This document shows positions 33,821 to 44,085 of a stretch of 64,000 nucleotides of DNA, one piece after another. Under the pieces are notes generated by a model. It worked only from the letters and a program-made list of their open reading frames with translations. It had not been told where the DNA came from and made no database searches. The stretch covers positions 93,314,628-93,378,627 of the forward strand of contig CM070875.1 of the NCBI GenBank assembly GCA_036365515.1, written 5' to 3'. Origin of the DNA: Torymus aiolomorphi. Taxonomy: Eukaryota; Arthropoda; Insecta; Hymenoptera; Torymidae. The translations under genes and the position numbers were made by a program. Positions within the stretch are counted from its first letter, which is position 1. Each line of letters starts with the position of its first letter.

Positions 33821-34425
33821 CGCATTTCGACACCATTGATAAGCCACAGTGCAGATAACAAGTCACAGTGCAGATGGCCAATCATGTCGAATGTCTTTCC
33901 GCCGAGCGTATAGTTTTGACGATTGATGAGTCCCTTGTTAGAGCCCACTCCTTGATTTTGTGGGGTGGCCTCGAAGCAAGCCGGTGTTTCATCGTACCAG
34001 AGGCTAGCTGTCAGATGAGACTCTTTGGCTGCCGGTGAATAATCCAACAGCGACTCGATGTAAGCTCTGTAGGGATACGCGTTGTTTGGCGACGAGACAA
34101 GTTTTTGATTGAGAAAAATATCGATTTGATTGAACATTGAGTGAAGAAGGTTGTTTACGGGCGCAACTTTTAAATTCACGTCGGGATCAGCGAGCGGTAA
34201 TATCTGTGCCTTTACGTACAGCATAGTATGCGCGAGATCGATGAAATGCTCGCTGGTACTGGGTACGACAAATTCGATCAGGACGTCGCCTTCATCGCTG
34301 ATCGATGACACCGGCTTATAGTTCAGAAAACTGCTGCCATCAATCGATGTTTGAGTCGCGGGGAGTGTAAAAAGATCCAGCTCGCTCGACATGCACTCTG
34401 ACAAGTGCGTGTGTAAGAAACACAT
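33821..34425 (-). pseudogene. MCP: Major capsid protein, N-terminal part (Polinton MCP)
   Basis: ATG at 34425 (an alternative ATG at 34392 before S-S-E-L-D-L-F fits the family better). The open frame runs ~200 codons through F-N-Q-I-D-I-F-L-N and Y-P-Y-R-A-Y-I-E-S-L-L, a hallmark MCP block, and A-L-W-L-I-N-G-V to the exact insertion point of element A. The rest is at 7402-8127. Polinton MCPs form double-jelly-roll icosahedral capsids. Confidence 0.88.
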
Positions 34426-34431
34426 TTTTTT

Positions 34432-35208
34432 CTATTTACTTTGGCCCGGAAATATCGCTAACGCTTCGGAAAGTTGGTGTTTTGCATGATTTTCGTATGC
34501 CTGCTGCTGCTGCTCGGGCTTGTGTTTGGTGTGTGCGGTGCGAACAGTGCTACGTGACTTTCGCGACTGACGTCGACGTTTGATGCGGCTGGTTGTTTTA
34601 TAGCCTGAACCTTTCATAACTTCTGCTATTTTCTCGGCCGCTTTACGCTTGAGATTTCGGCCCGATTCACGGGCTCTCGTTTTTACAGCCTCCTTGAAAC
34701 TGCTGCCTGTATTGACAACGTCGTCGACAACTTTTATACCTGCGCGCAGCGTCTGAAGAAGTTTTTGAAACGCTGTCCCGGTAAATTCTTTGCCTCGATC
34801 GGTCTGCACGCACAGGGGTAAACGTAGTTGTGCTCTGTTGATAACGCGTTCGAATGCGTCGGCAACATTGCGTGCTGTATTATCCATCAATGGTTCAACC
34901 CACGCAAACTTGCCGAGTACATCGATGACTATGAGGATGTAGCAGTGGCCGTCGTTATAATCCTTTATCGATGTGAGTTGCAGTAAATCACACTCCCACA
35001 CGTCGTCAATGTTGCTCACGTTGTAGGTGAGCCGTGGAAAGCATCTTTTTATCGGGTGATGAAGCGTGTATGCGTCTTGATTGCTCAGCCAGTCGTAAAT
35101 TTTTTTCTTCTTCGCCTTTGTGCTGGCTGCGTTCAAACGTAGGAGATTCCGCGCGCCTGCGTAGCCCGCCTCGTGCTCGAGGTCGTAGTACTGCTTTTCG
35201 TAAGCCAT
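34432..35208 (-). pseudogene. INT: Polinton integrase fragment fused to a small basic virion-type protein
   Basis: From ATG 35208: zinc-binding-like start (C-F-P-R near residue 55), catalytic Asp in W-E-C-D-L-L-Q-L (about residue 74) and second Asp in Q-T-D-R-G-K-E-F (about 137). After about residue 152 the sequence switches in frame to a different protein with K-R-K-A-A-E-K-I and G-S-G-Y-K followed by an Arg/Lys-rich tail, typical of a small Polinton virion-type ORF. The third catalytic residue (Glu) and the integrase C-terminus are missing, so a deletion has fused two neighbouring genes. Confidence 0.8.
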
Positions 35209-35221
35209 TGCTCTCTCTCTC

Positions 35222-35985
35222 TCACGCCAGGTCAAATTTGAGCCAGTTTTTCTTCACTTGTCTGACGAGCTTTTTATTAGGGGTGAGAATCGGTGAGCGC
35301 ATCGAGTCCTCTGCTGTAGACAACTGCTGCGCTGGCAAGCGCCGTTTGGCGGTTAGTATTTGTCCTATTTTCAGAACTTTTGGATTTCCGATCAAATCGG
35401 CGCGCGTGTCGCTCGTTTTGAGAAATTTCGCAAATTCGTAACGGCCAACGGGTGCCTCGTTCTCTGCTGCTGCTGCTGCTGCTGCTGCTGTCTTTTTCTT
35501 TTGCTGCAGTGCGTCGAGCAGTAACTCTGTTATGTTTGTGCGAGGTATAACACTGCAATCGATGCTCACAGTGCCTGTATGGTCCCATTTCAGGCGATTG
35601 GGCACTCTTGTTTTCCAGATGTGTAGCATGCGTCGTGCTTTGGGTGCATGTATTTTTGGTAGGCTCTCGAGTATAGCTTTCTCGCGCTCTGTTGCGCGTT
35701 CGTTATCTCGGAAAAAAGATAGCGACGTAAAATCTGTAGATAATTTAGACATTTTTCGTAAGCATCACGTGCCGTTTTTGAGCGTAGAACCTCGTACATT
35801 TCGGCGTCTAATCGTGAAAAATTATCACCCTGTGTTTGTAAAATTTTTTCTCCCGACTCTTTTGACTGAGTTGTATCGGCCACAGTGGGTGACGTAATCG
35901 CATGCTGTGCAGGTTGAAACGTGTCCTCGAGTATCATCTTGCGTGCCCGGCCCATCTTATCGCGTGGCGTCGCCACCTGATCCAA
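35222..35985 (-). pseudogene. Conserved Polinton protein of unknown function (probably structural)
   Basis: Two overlapping frames (35590-35985 and 35222-35752) form one gene with a frameshift in a T6 run near 35705. Landmarks: E-M-Y-E-V-L-R near the start; a basic middle with W-K-T-R-V and K-W-D-H-T-G; an I-T-E-L-L-L-D-A-L block; an Ala/Lys homopolymer linker (35466-35500, CTG repeat on the plus strand); and P-V-G-R-Y-E-F-A-K-F-L. This pattern recurs next to ATPase and capsid genes in insect Polintons; its function is not known to me. Confidence 0.65.
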
Positions 35986-36457
35986 ATATTTTTGAGATTA
36001 GAGTTTCGAGTATTGGGGCGAGAAACAGCGGTAAGAATGATCCGCCACTCTGAACAATCGATCGTTTCTTTGTGCGCCAATCAGTATTTCCCTGTACGTC
36101 ACTCAACTTTCTAAGTGTGTGTTTATGTCTGCGTAATCGCCTCTTGTCGGTATCGCTCAATTTTACGATCCCTTGTAAAACGTTCAACACGCACTCGCAT
36201 ATGCACTTGACGAGTGGTTTGTCGGCCGCGCACGCGATGATGTTTCTTATCGCCGTGACAGAGTGCACTGAGGAGCGCGAGATTTTTCTTGGAAGAATGT
36301 TTACCTCGCGGCTGTATTCTGCGTGGGCCGCGGGCTCCGATGCGACTGCCCACTGCCATAGTTTTTTTTCAACTGACGCGCGGCTAGCGTAATCAACGTG
36401 CTTTAAGGTGCTTTGATACGTACGTGTAATGCGGCTCATCGTCGTCGGGAAAGACAT
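35957..36457 (-). CDS. Small Polinton protein with basic region and hydrophobic C-terminus
   Basis: ATG at 36457 is preferred, since the upstream part of the frame looks random. About 166 aa: an N-terminal region of unknown fold, a basic R-R-L-R-R-H-K cluster, then a conserved-looking G-G-S-F-L-P-L-F-L-A-P-I-L amphipathic/hydrophobic segment. Similar small ORFs in Polintons are thought to be minor virion components; that role here is inference. It overlaps the next gene by about 30 bp and lies just downstream of the ATPase. Confidence 0.55.
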   Translation of the reverse strand: MSFPTTMSRITRTYQSTLKHVDYASRASVEKKLWQWAVASEPAAHAEYSREVNILPRKISRSSVHSVTAIRNIIACAADKPLVKCICECVLNVLQGIVKLSDTDKRRLRRHKHTLRKLSDVQGNTDWRTKKRSIVQSGGSFLPLFLAPILETLISKIFGSGGDATR

Positions 36458-37051
36458 TGCTACGAAATCTAAACTCGTCCAAGCAGTCCTGCGAGAGATC
36501 GATAAAAAGATAAGAATGTGGTAAACGTGTCGCATCGACGTACGCGTCGCGTAGAAAAAGTGAGTCCTCCGGGTGAATTTGTCGCGTCAGATGTTGTATC
36601 TGCGCTTTGTTGCGCGGGTTTTTGAAAAGCACGAGATATTTGGTATTTAAACTTATGTCGCGCTGTGCCTTTCCTTTGTGAAAAACATTTTGTATGAAGA
36701 ATATGACACTTATATTTTTGTGGTGCCTTTCGTGAATAAATCCAAAATAACATCACTCGAAGACTCGCCCAGGAGATCGTCGAGGATTAGTAATTTTTGT
36801 TTGTCATTGTCCCGTGAATAGTCCACTGTCTGCGGCAGTCCCTCTCGAAACTCGATGGTTGTGGGCGCGTGGGGCTTAAAGGCTGTTCAGTACGCCTCCT
36901 GCCATTCGGCGTAATAAAATAATATACGGTGAAAGCTAGCATCGCACATTGCCGGGAGTTGTGCGAGAAAGCGCTGCACGAACAGGGTTTTCCCGCAGCC
37001 TGTGGGCCCGCACACACAGCAGGTAAACGGATACTTCCAACGAATGTCCAT
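36393..37051 (-). pseudogene. ATP: Packaging ATPase (FtsK/HerA superfamily, Polinton ATP)
   Basis: Start chosen at the ATG before D-I-R-W-K-Y-P-F (37051). Walker A G-P-T-G-C-G-K-T lies within the first ~25 residues; Walker B-like L-L-I-L-D-D-L follows at about 36780-36800. A frameshift near 36712 separates it from the F-F-I-Q-N-V-F sensor-like strand and the C-terminal part (36393-36632). An in-frame TGA lies at about 36890. In adintoviruses and Polintons this enzyme drives genome packaging. Confidence 0.82.
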
Positions 37052-37159
37052 GTTCTTTTCACGAGGATCTCGTGCACGACGGGAAAGACAAAGAGTACCA
37101 CAGCTACTCGACAGCCCGACGTTTTTATAATACTCGCCTGTGCAGAGCCGAGGGGGCAA

Positions 37160-37566
37160 AGAACATTAGCGTCAGTGGCGGGCGGGCGGCGGCGGCGGTG
37201 GCGGCGCGCGCGACGCGAGTGGAGGACCGCTAGTTAACTGTGGGGGTGAGCGAATCATCGCGGTGGTCGCTTGGACGCGGTGATCCGCTCATGATCGCGG
37301 GGACAAGCACATTACCGCCGATAAGCACCACGAACGCGTTTTCAAGCGGTTAAAATACAACAACAATTAGAACTTTTTTTTTTATCTGTATCAGTAGCAG
37401 GGACGAGGAGAAATGAATGAATGAATTTTTTCCAAAAGAATAAATATAGTTTTATTTTACTAGTTATATATTTTTACATTTATTTTACAGCAAGAACGTC
37501 GCATACAAATATATAAATTATTATTAATATTATTCAGCTTTGTAGCCGGAAGGGAGCGAAGTACCT
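37160..37566. other. Intergenic region between ATPase and polymerase, partly GC-rich
   Basis: A (GGC)n-like GC-rich patch at 37176-37215, then AT-rich sequence with no gene. The flanking genes run in the same direction, so it could contain the ATPase promoter; no motif supports that directly. Confidence 0.5.
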
Positions 37567-39056
37567 TCACTTCCTCAGCACTACAGAGCAGGACTTTTTT
37601 TCGGCGCACGTGATGACTTCGTGTGTACGCGTGCGTCTGATGGCATTGTAATTGAGAACGATAGGTGTGGCGTCGCCCTCAAAGTATGCCGCGATCAAAC
37701 GCTCCACGCTGTCAAAATTAATTTTACGCGAATTTGAACTATTTAACGAGACGCCTTTCACTTTACAGCACTCGACAGTCTCGCCGCTCGAAGGGACAAA
37801 AGCTCGAAAGGCATAAAATTTCGACCCTCCGGAGATAAAGTCCGTGATGAGTGAGCCCTCGCCATAAACCTTGAGCTCGTCTGTCATATTGCCGAGTAAA
37901 CTACCCAGAGCAGGCCTGTATTCGTTTGGATTATTTCGGCTGCATTTAAATATACATGAATCGGTGTCCATGTAGAGAACCCGCGCGGCTGTGAGCTTTT
38001 CAATGTACAATAATTGTAAAGTTCTAGTCGCGCCTGCTCTGTAGTGTACGCGGCAAATACAACACATGTGCTGCGGGCAGATTCTACAGCATCATCTACG
38101 TAGCACTAATTCGCGTACAAGAGATTTTCACTCACTGGTAGTACATCGAAAACCTCTTTTTCCGGCGCCGCTAACAGTTTCAACAGGTCTTCGCGCGTTT
38201 TTACAATTTCCGTTTGCTTTAAATTAGAGCGCTGCCCAAACTTACCCCAGAGTGAATTTAAGCAGTACTTGGCGAGCGACCACAAACCGGATTTTTTTTC
38301 AATTTTATCAGCACCTAATCTGATCCCTCCATTGCGCTCGTAATCGTCAATGTACCGCTCGGTATGTAATCGTCGACGCACTAGCTCGGCCACCCGCTGG
38401 CCTGCTGTTTCAGTCAAAGGAAAGTATTTACATAGTTGACAAACAAACCGCCCTCGCCCGTGCGCTGGTCATACTGTGTGCTCTCAAATTGCCATATCAC
38501 GTAAATCTCGGTGATATTGTAGCCCAGTTCTATCGTCTTGCTAAGCTCGCACACAACCCACGTGCCTGTAAATTCACAATCTTCCGCTTATTCGAGATGG
38601 CAATCCTCCTCGCGCAATTCAGCGCAACAAAACGACAGAGCCCGAAAATAAGGCGATTATGCATTTTTACAGGCAGTACAGGCAGTAATAAATCACGAGG
38701 CGGTAACACACGATATTTAACCAGTCCCTCGATCTTGCGAGATTGTTGTTTTGACCGCCCGTTAGCGGAGCGCATTCTCCCCCACTATAAATATGCGGGT
38801 GACCAATTGGAAAACGGCCTCTTTTACAAATATACGGGTAAAGAGAGCATATATTCGTATATTTGATCTCTTCGTCCGCAGCGACTTTGTACGAGGTGAA
38901 GATATTCTCTGTGCGCCCACCGAAAAACACGTCGCGCGAATCAAGTGTGATTTTACACATTATCGGATGGCTGCTGATGAACGCACGATATCTGGTTGCT
39001 GAGCTTTTAACCGCTCAAAATCGCATTCCCACATATCGCGCACTTCGTAACCGGCT
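37567..39056 (-). pseudogene. POLB: Polinton DNA polymerase B, C-terminal (polymerase) part
   Basis: Motif A-type S-L-Y-P near 38850, R-V-L-P-P near 38700, a G-T-W-V and E-G-G-L-F block (38400-38570), motif B-type Y-C-L-N-S-L-W-G-K-F-G near 38250, and motif C Y-M-D-T-D-S near 37950. Polymerase B of this protein-primed family replicates Polintons. Several frameshifts (near 38070, 38420 and 38620) and stops break it. The upstream exonuclease part is at 41827-44050, displaced by the Transib insertion. Confidence 0.88.
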
Positions 39057-40168
39057 CACGATGGGACGAAACCGGGCAGTAGCCACGCATAAGTCCGAAA
39101 AAGGAAGTTCTGTATAGGCATTTAAAATAAACATTTTTGTTTTAAAATACATTAAATCTTTATTTAATTTTTAAGAATACAAATCAAATTTATCCATACA
39201 ATCAAAACATACGCTTAAATAAACTAGGATACGTTCAATAAAAATCAGAATAAATAATAGCGTAAAAATTACCTTTTTTATTCATTGATTATTTATCTAT
39301 TGATTATTCAGAGGAATTTGTCTAGTTCCGCTCTATTTTAATTAATAAATTTGTCCATATTTAACTCATAATATAATCTTTTCAAACATTTAAAAACACA
39401 ATTATGCCTCTTGTAATTTTGACTGAGCTTATCTTAAATACACTTTTTCTTACAAAAATGTATAAAAATTGACCCGCTTAATAATAGCAGTACTTTTTTG
39501 CATCACTTAGCATCACCCTAAACTTTGCGGCAAATGAAAGAGCGATAAAAATACTTTCAGATAAAATTTGAATTATCTGCATCCGATTGCACCCTACAAT
39601 AGGAAATAACTATATATTTTAATTTTATTTAAAATTACGATTCTTTGATTAATTGTTTATTTTTACAATCATTTAATATTAATATAATCATATATTTAAA
39701 TAGTTTTTAACATTTTATATTTAAATTTATATTTTTTAAAAGTAATAATGAAAAGAAATAAAAAAATTGGTTCGATAATTTAGGTAAACATTTAAATTTT
39801 TGCGCTAATAAATTCATTCGAATGCCGACTGTTTTACCGACTGTAATACCAACTGAATTAATGCTGTTTTATCTCGCCAGTATTACAATTTTTTTAATAT
39901 TTACTAGAAATTGGATTATCACGTTCTGCTTGCATAGGTTATTTTATTTTAGAAAACTGAAGTTTGCTGCTTCTAACTCTATTTCATTTCCTTTAATTTC
40001 CCTTTCGTCGCGGGTGTATCCACCAAAAATTTTTTTGATAACATTCTGAATTTACTCTGTACGTTCGACCTGAATTAGTCCTACGTTCGATACATTGTTA
40101 GCTGATGAATACCTGTTAACGTTACAGTGCAAAGTGGTGATTCAAATATTGAAATAGTTTTTGTTACA

Positions 40169-41614
40169 AATATGAATCATGCAGGTAATTATATTTATTT
40201 ATTGTACACAAAAGTTTACTTACATAATCTTTATTTTCTTGGTATGTATTGTTTTTTAGTTGTAAACAATTGTAGAAGGTTCTTTTATGAAACATTTTTT
40301 AAATGTAAGAAGGATGAGGACAGTATAAAAATACAAAAAATTGAAGAATATGCTAATAAAAATGGCTTGAATGTTTCAAAAAATATTGCAAAACATTTTA
40401 TTATTAATTTAAAAAGAAAGTGGAAAGAATGCAATCGATCGAGCAGCAGATTGGAAAATAAGTATAAGTCATGGTTAAATGCTGATTTATATACAAAAAA
40501 AATGATCTTGCGAACAAAATTATGAGAGATAAAGCAGGTCGCCCACAAATTTTGTTTAGCAACCTGAGTGTTTCTCAAAAACGAAAACGCACAAAAGGTA
40601 TGTATGTAAAAATTTCTTGTATTCTAAACGACAAAAACATTATTTACGTGAAGTACAAAAATGATATTGGTTCAATATTGTTCCAATATTGTGCCAATAT
40701 TGTGCAGTGTATACGTATACACTATCAAATAAAAATCATTGTCTAATTATTTATAGTTGCGATGTAAGAGTGCGATGTAATAATTTAAGATTAAAACTGC
40801 CCGATTGCTGTAAAAAGAAGAATGCTAGATTAAATACAGAGCAGAAAAAATTATTTGAAGAAACCAAGAAAGATATTCAGTTTAAATTTAAGAGAGACCT
40901 AAATCTATCTATAGATATGCCTAAGCAAGGTAGTTTTAAAATTTTTTTAAATTTTTAATACGTTTTTCCATTTTTGTGATTCAAAATACTTTAGGATTTG
41001 GATCTTCCAATGGTGGAAATACGTCCAGAAAGTTTTTTGAAGAGGCTGAGAAAAGTGCTGAAATAACAGGAGTAGAGTATGAGCTCATTCGTCGATTCTC
41101 AATTATTCTTCAGGCAATAAATTGTTCAAGAGAAATAGATGAACAAATGTTTGAAGAATATACATCTGGCACTTTAAATATTCTAATTACAAAATATGGT
41201 TGGTGGCCAATGTCGCCAACTGTCCACAAAGTTTTAATGCACGGTCATGATATTATTTCTTATGCAATTTTACCTGTAGGTCAGTAAATGATTTTATTTC
41301 AAAATTAATTTACACACACATGTACACAATATTAATTACTTTTCACAGGACAACTTTCAGAAGAAGCTCTTGAACATCGAAACAAAGATTTCAAGTTCTT
41401 TAAAAGTAAATTTGCAAGAAAGGATTCGAGAATCAATAATTTGACTGATATTTTTCATCGATTTTTAGTTACTTCGGATCCACTTATATCAAATTTAAGA
41501 AATATATTAAAATCATCAAAAAAAGTGAATGATCCAGAAGATTTAAAAAATATTTACAAAGTTTCAATAGAAGGAAATGATACAGATGTGTTTGAAAATG
41601 AAAAAATATTATAA
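40169..41614 (+). pseudogene. Transib transposase remnants (RAG1-like), spliced
   Basis: N-terminal pieces at 40169-40525 and 40522-40958 are helical and Lys-rich. A C-terminal piece begins near 40985 with G-F-G-S-S-N-G-G-N-T-S-R-K-F-F, then L-I-R-R-F and Y-G-W-W-P-M-S-P-T-V-H-K. A 69-nt intron (41280-41348, GTCAGT...TTTCACAG) joins it to Q-L-S-E-E-A-L-E-H-R-N-K-D and S-D-P-L-I-S-N, ending at TAA 41612. This C-terminal order matches Transib transposases. The middle, which should hold the first catalytic residues, appears deleted. Other likely introns: after an ATG-NHAG start (donor near 40184) and near 40599-40756. Confidence 0.75.
41280..41348 (+). other. Intron in the Transib transposase gene
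   Basis: GTCAGT donor, TTTTCACAG acceptor; removal completes a Gly codon and continues the conserved frame. Confidence 0.75.
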
Positions 41615-41826
41615 GAATTTTATTATTATTAGTTATGAATTCTGTTAATATTGTACAGTGTTATTAAAATCATATTGTTAAAATTAATTCTCAAATTAAT
41701 AAAAATTTAATTCCATAACATTTAAATAATATATTTGTATTGTCATTAAGTTACGACATCGTTTCCTGTAAAAGGAATTGCAAAAAATAATTATGCATGG
41801 CTACTGCCTGGTTTCGTCTCATCGTG

Positions 41827-44050
41827 CGGCTCTCCTCATGTGCTCTCGCAAGCTTGTGCGAAAGTTTGAAACGGTTTTTTGTCGAATCGCGCATATTTGG
41901 AAAACACCGTGGGCAACCGTGCCAATAACAGCCTTTAAATTCGAAAACAATTCCTTTGCCGTGGGCATCGGGCGGCGGCGGCAGGTATCCACTAAATAGC
42001 CCTCCGATAAACGAAACTCGCGCGCGCGCCCCGCGTGTGCAATCTCTCGACCGATTTCACGCTCGCAACAGAGTAACCACTCTATAGATTTTTGAGAATG
42101 CCTGTGGGCGCGTCTATAGCCGTTGGGCGGTATTATTCCGATGGTATTTGAGGTCAAAAAGTTTTTTCTATAAACGTACGAACACGCAGACGCTATAGTG
42201 CACGCTGATACGAATGGATCCGTATCAGACACATCTAGGAAAATTTTCCGAAATTGTACGCATGCCCGTCTGAGAATTTCCACATCCATTTGGCAATACT
42301 CGACAATCTCCTTTTTCATGTTGAATATATAGTCCGAACTCATTTCGCGATGTCAGGTAAGAAAATCCTCACGAGAGGCTACGCTCATCCTGTCAGGACC
42401 ATAAAACTCAACGGGCGGTAGAGGACCGATGTAGTACCAAGCGGCGAGAGTGTTAAACAGATGGGGAAAATAGCCCTTTTTAACGCTCTCCGGTAAACCA
42501 AAGGTCACTGACAACGCACTTAATTTCATCTGAAAGTAATTTATGCTATCGATGAATTAGGTGCGGCCATATTTAAGCAGTGTTACATTTTGACCGCTCA
42601 AAATGACGCTAGGCGAGCTATACTCGGGATTCTCGGCCAGTTCTTTTAGAATAAATTGCGAGTCAAAAGCTTTGGCATTGTAGGCGATGCATATAATTTC
42701 CGCGAAAGCAGTGTTTTCCCGAATGCACAAACCTAACAGCTCTCTCACCAGAACCCGCGTAAAAACAAACTCGCGCACGCCGCATGTGTTGCAGATAATG
42801 TTTATATCGTCGATAGCCATGCAGTCGGTACAGACCTGATGCGCGACGCAGAGATTCGGCATGTGAAGCCGTATGTTTTGAGCGTACGGTGTATCCTGAC
42901 GTGTTTCAAAATCATAAAAAATATACAAATATTTTTTAGTCGTATTCGCGCGATTTTCAATAATAGGCTGCATGAAGCACTGATCGTTAAACGGATAGTG
43001 TTTCATGCATTGCTTACAGTAACCGACACCGCACTCGTGTTGCCGCCTGACAATATTCACGATCTTTAAACAATGCGCACACAGTCGCACGACGTCACAG
43101 ACTCTCTTATTATTTTTTTTGTAAGATCCCGTCTGCTTGTGATTCACAAAACATTCATGTCCAAAGAATTTGCGCCCGCAGTATATACACTCAATCATTT
43201 CCACGCCGTCGCTCCTACACGGCGGACTTACGAAACAACATTGATAAGTACGCGGACAAGCGTGTTGGTCGACACAGCGATACCCTTTGTTGCAATAAGA
43301 ACAAAAAAACCGCGCACCAGTCGCAGCAAATAAATTCGTAATTACGTTGAAATGACGCCGACGCTCTTCAAAAATTACATAAATTACACCGTGAAGAGGA
43401 GTATTTAATTCTTCGAACGTGTTTCGGCCGTCGAAAAGTGGCGCCTTACCATTACCAAAATTTTCAATTTCGAAAACAACGATCGCGATTCCCGACGTAA
43501 CAAAAAAATTTTGAAACGCTAACAGCTCGCGAAACCCGCACCCCTCGCTCGGTAAAAACACACCAGCGTCATCCACGAGTTTTTCGGCGCGCTGTTTCTG
43601 CAGGGCGCGACGTGAATCGCGTATGTTTTTCCACTCTTTACGTGACTCCGTGCAATCCCGCGCCTTAAGCACCAAGTGGGCTTTCGCCATTACGAGCGCG
43701 CGGGGTAAACAGAGATTATCGTCGTCATTTTGTACAGTCACTACTGAGCGCTTCTGAAGGCTGGTCGCCGTCAGAGCTGCTTTCCCGCGTATTCTACCTG
43801 CACCAACGGGTATTTCAGCGTAGTAAGCCTGTAAAATGAACATGTCGTCAATGCCTTTAATCTCATTAGTCTGACATATGGAACTAATTAGATTCCATAA
43901 ATCAGCGACGGTGAAATTTTCGATAGGCCTGAACGAGAGCCCACTGGGACCTTGTGCAAACCACTCGCTTCGTACGCTCACACCAATTAAATTATTACCC
44001 GGAACATACTCCGTTATGTAGTTATGGATATCGCTAACCGCAGCTTCCAT
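41827..44050 (-). pseudogene. POLB: Polinton DNA polymerase B, N-terminal and exonuclease part
   Basis: ATG at 44050 (frame 42557-44050, 497 aa). Features: an N-D-D-D-N-L-C-L-P-R-A-L block around residue 104, typical of Polinton polymerases; a Cys/His-rich zinc-finger region (C-S-Y-C-N-K-G-Y, C-I-Y-C-G-R-K-F); and exonuclease motif I F-Y-D-F-E-T-R near residue 380. In-frame stops at 42557-42559 and near 42355 separate it from Y-C-Q-M-D-V-E-I-L-R-R-A-C and T-I-A-S-A-C (41819-42343). It reaches the Transib insertion at 41826. Confidence 0.87.
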
Positions 44051-44085
44051 TCATAATACAACATTTCCCCCTCATGCGGTTCATC

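Larger units (their letters stand above)
39057..41826 (+). mobile_element. Transib element, internally deleted, in the polymerase gene
   Basis: 2,770 bp. Ends are ~36-bp imperfect inverted repeats starting CACGATG, next GGACGAAACCGGGCAG (left) or AGACGAAACCAGGCAG (right), flanked by CGGCT on both sides (39052-39056 and 41827-41831). Transib elements make 5-bp GC-rich duplications and have CACWATG-like ends related to the V(D)J heptamer; CACGATG differs at one position. The coding remnants fit the C-terminal Transib/RAG1-like core. About 39100-40160 has no gene. Confidence 0.85.
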
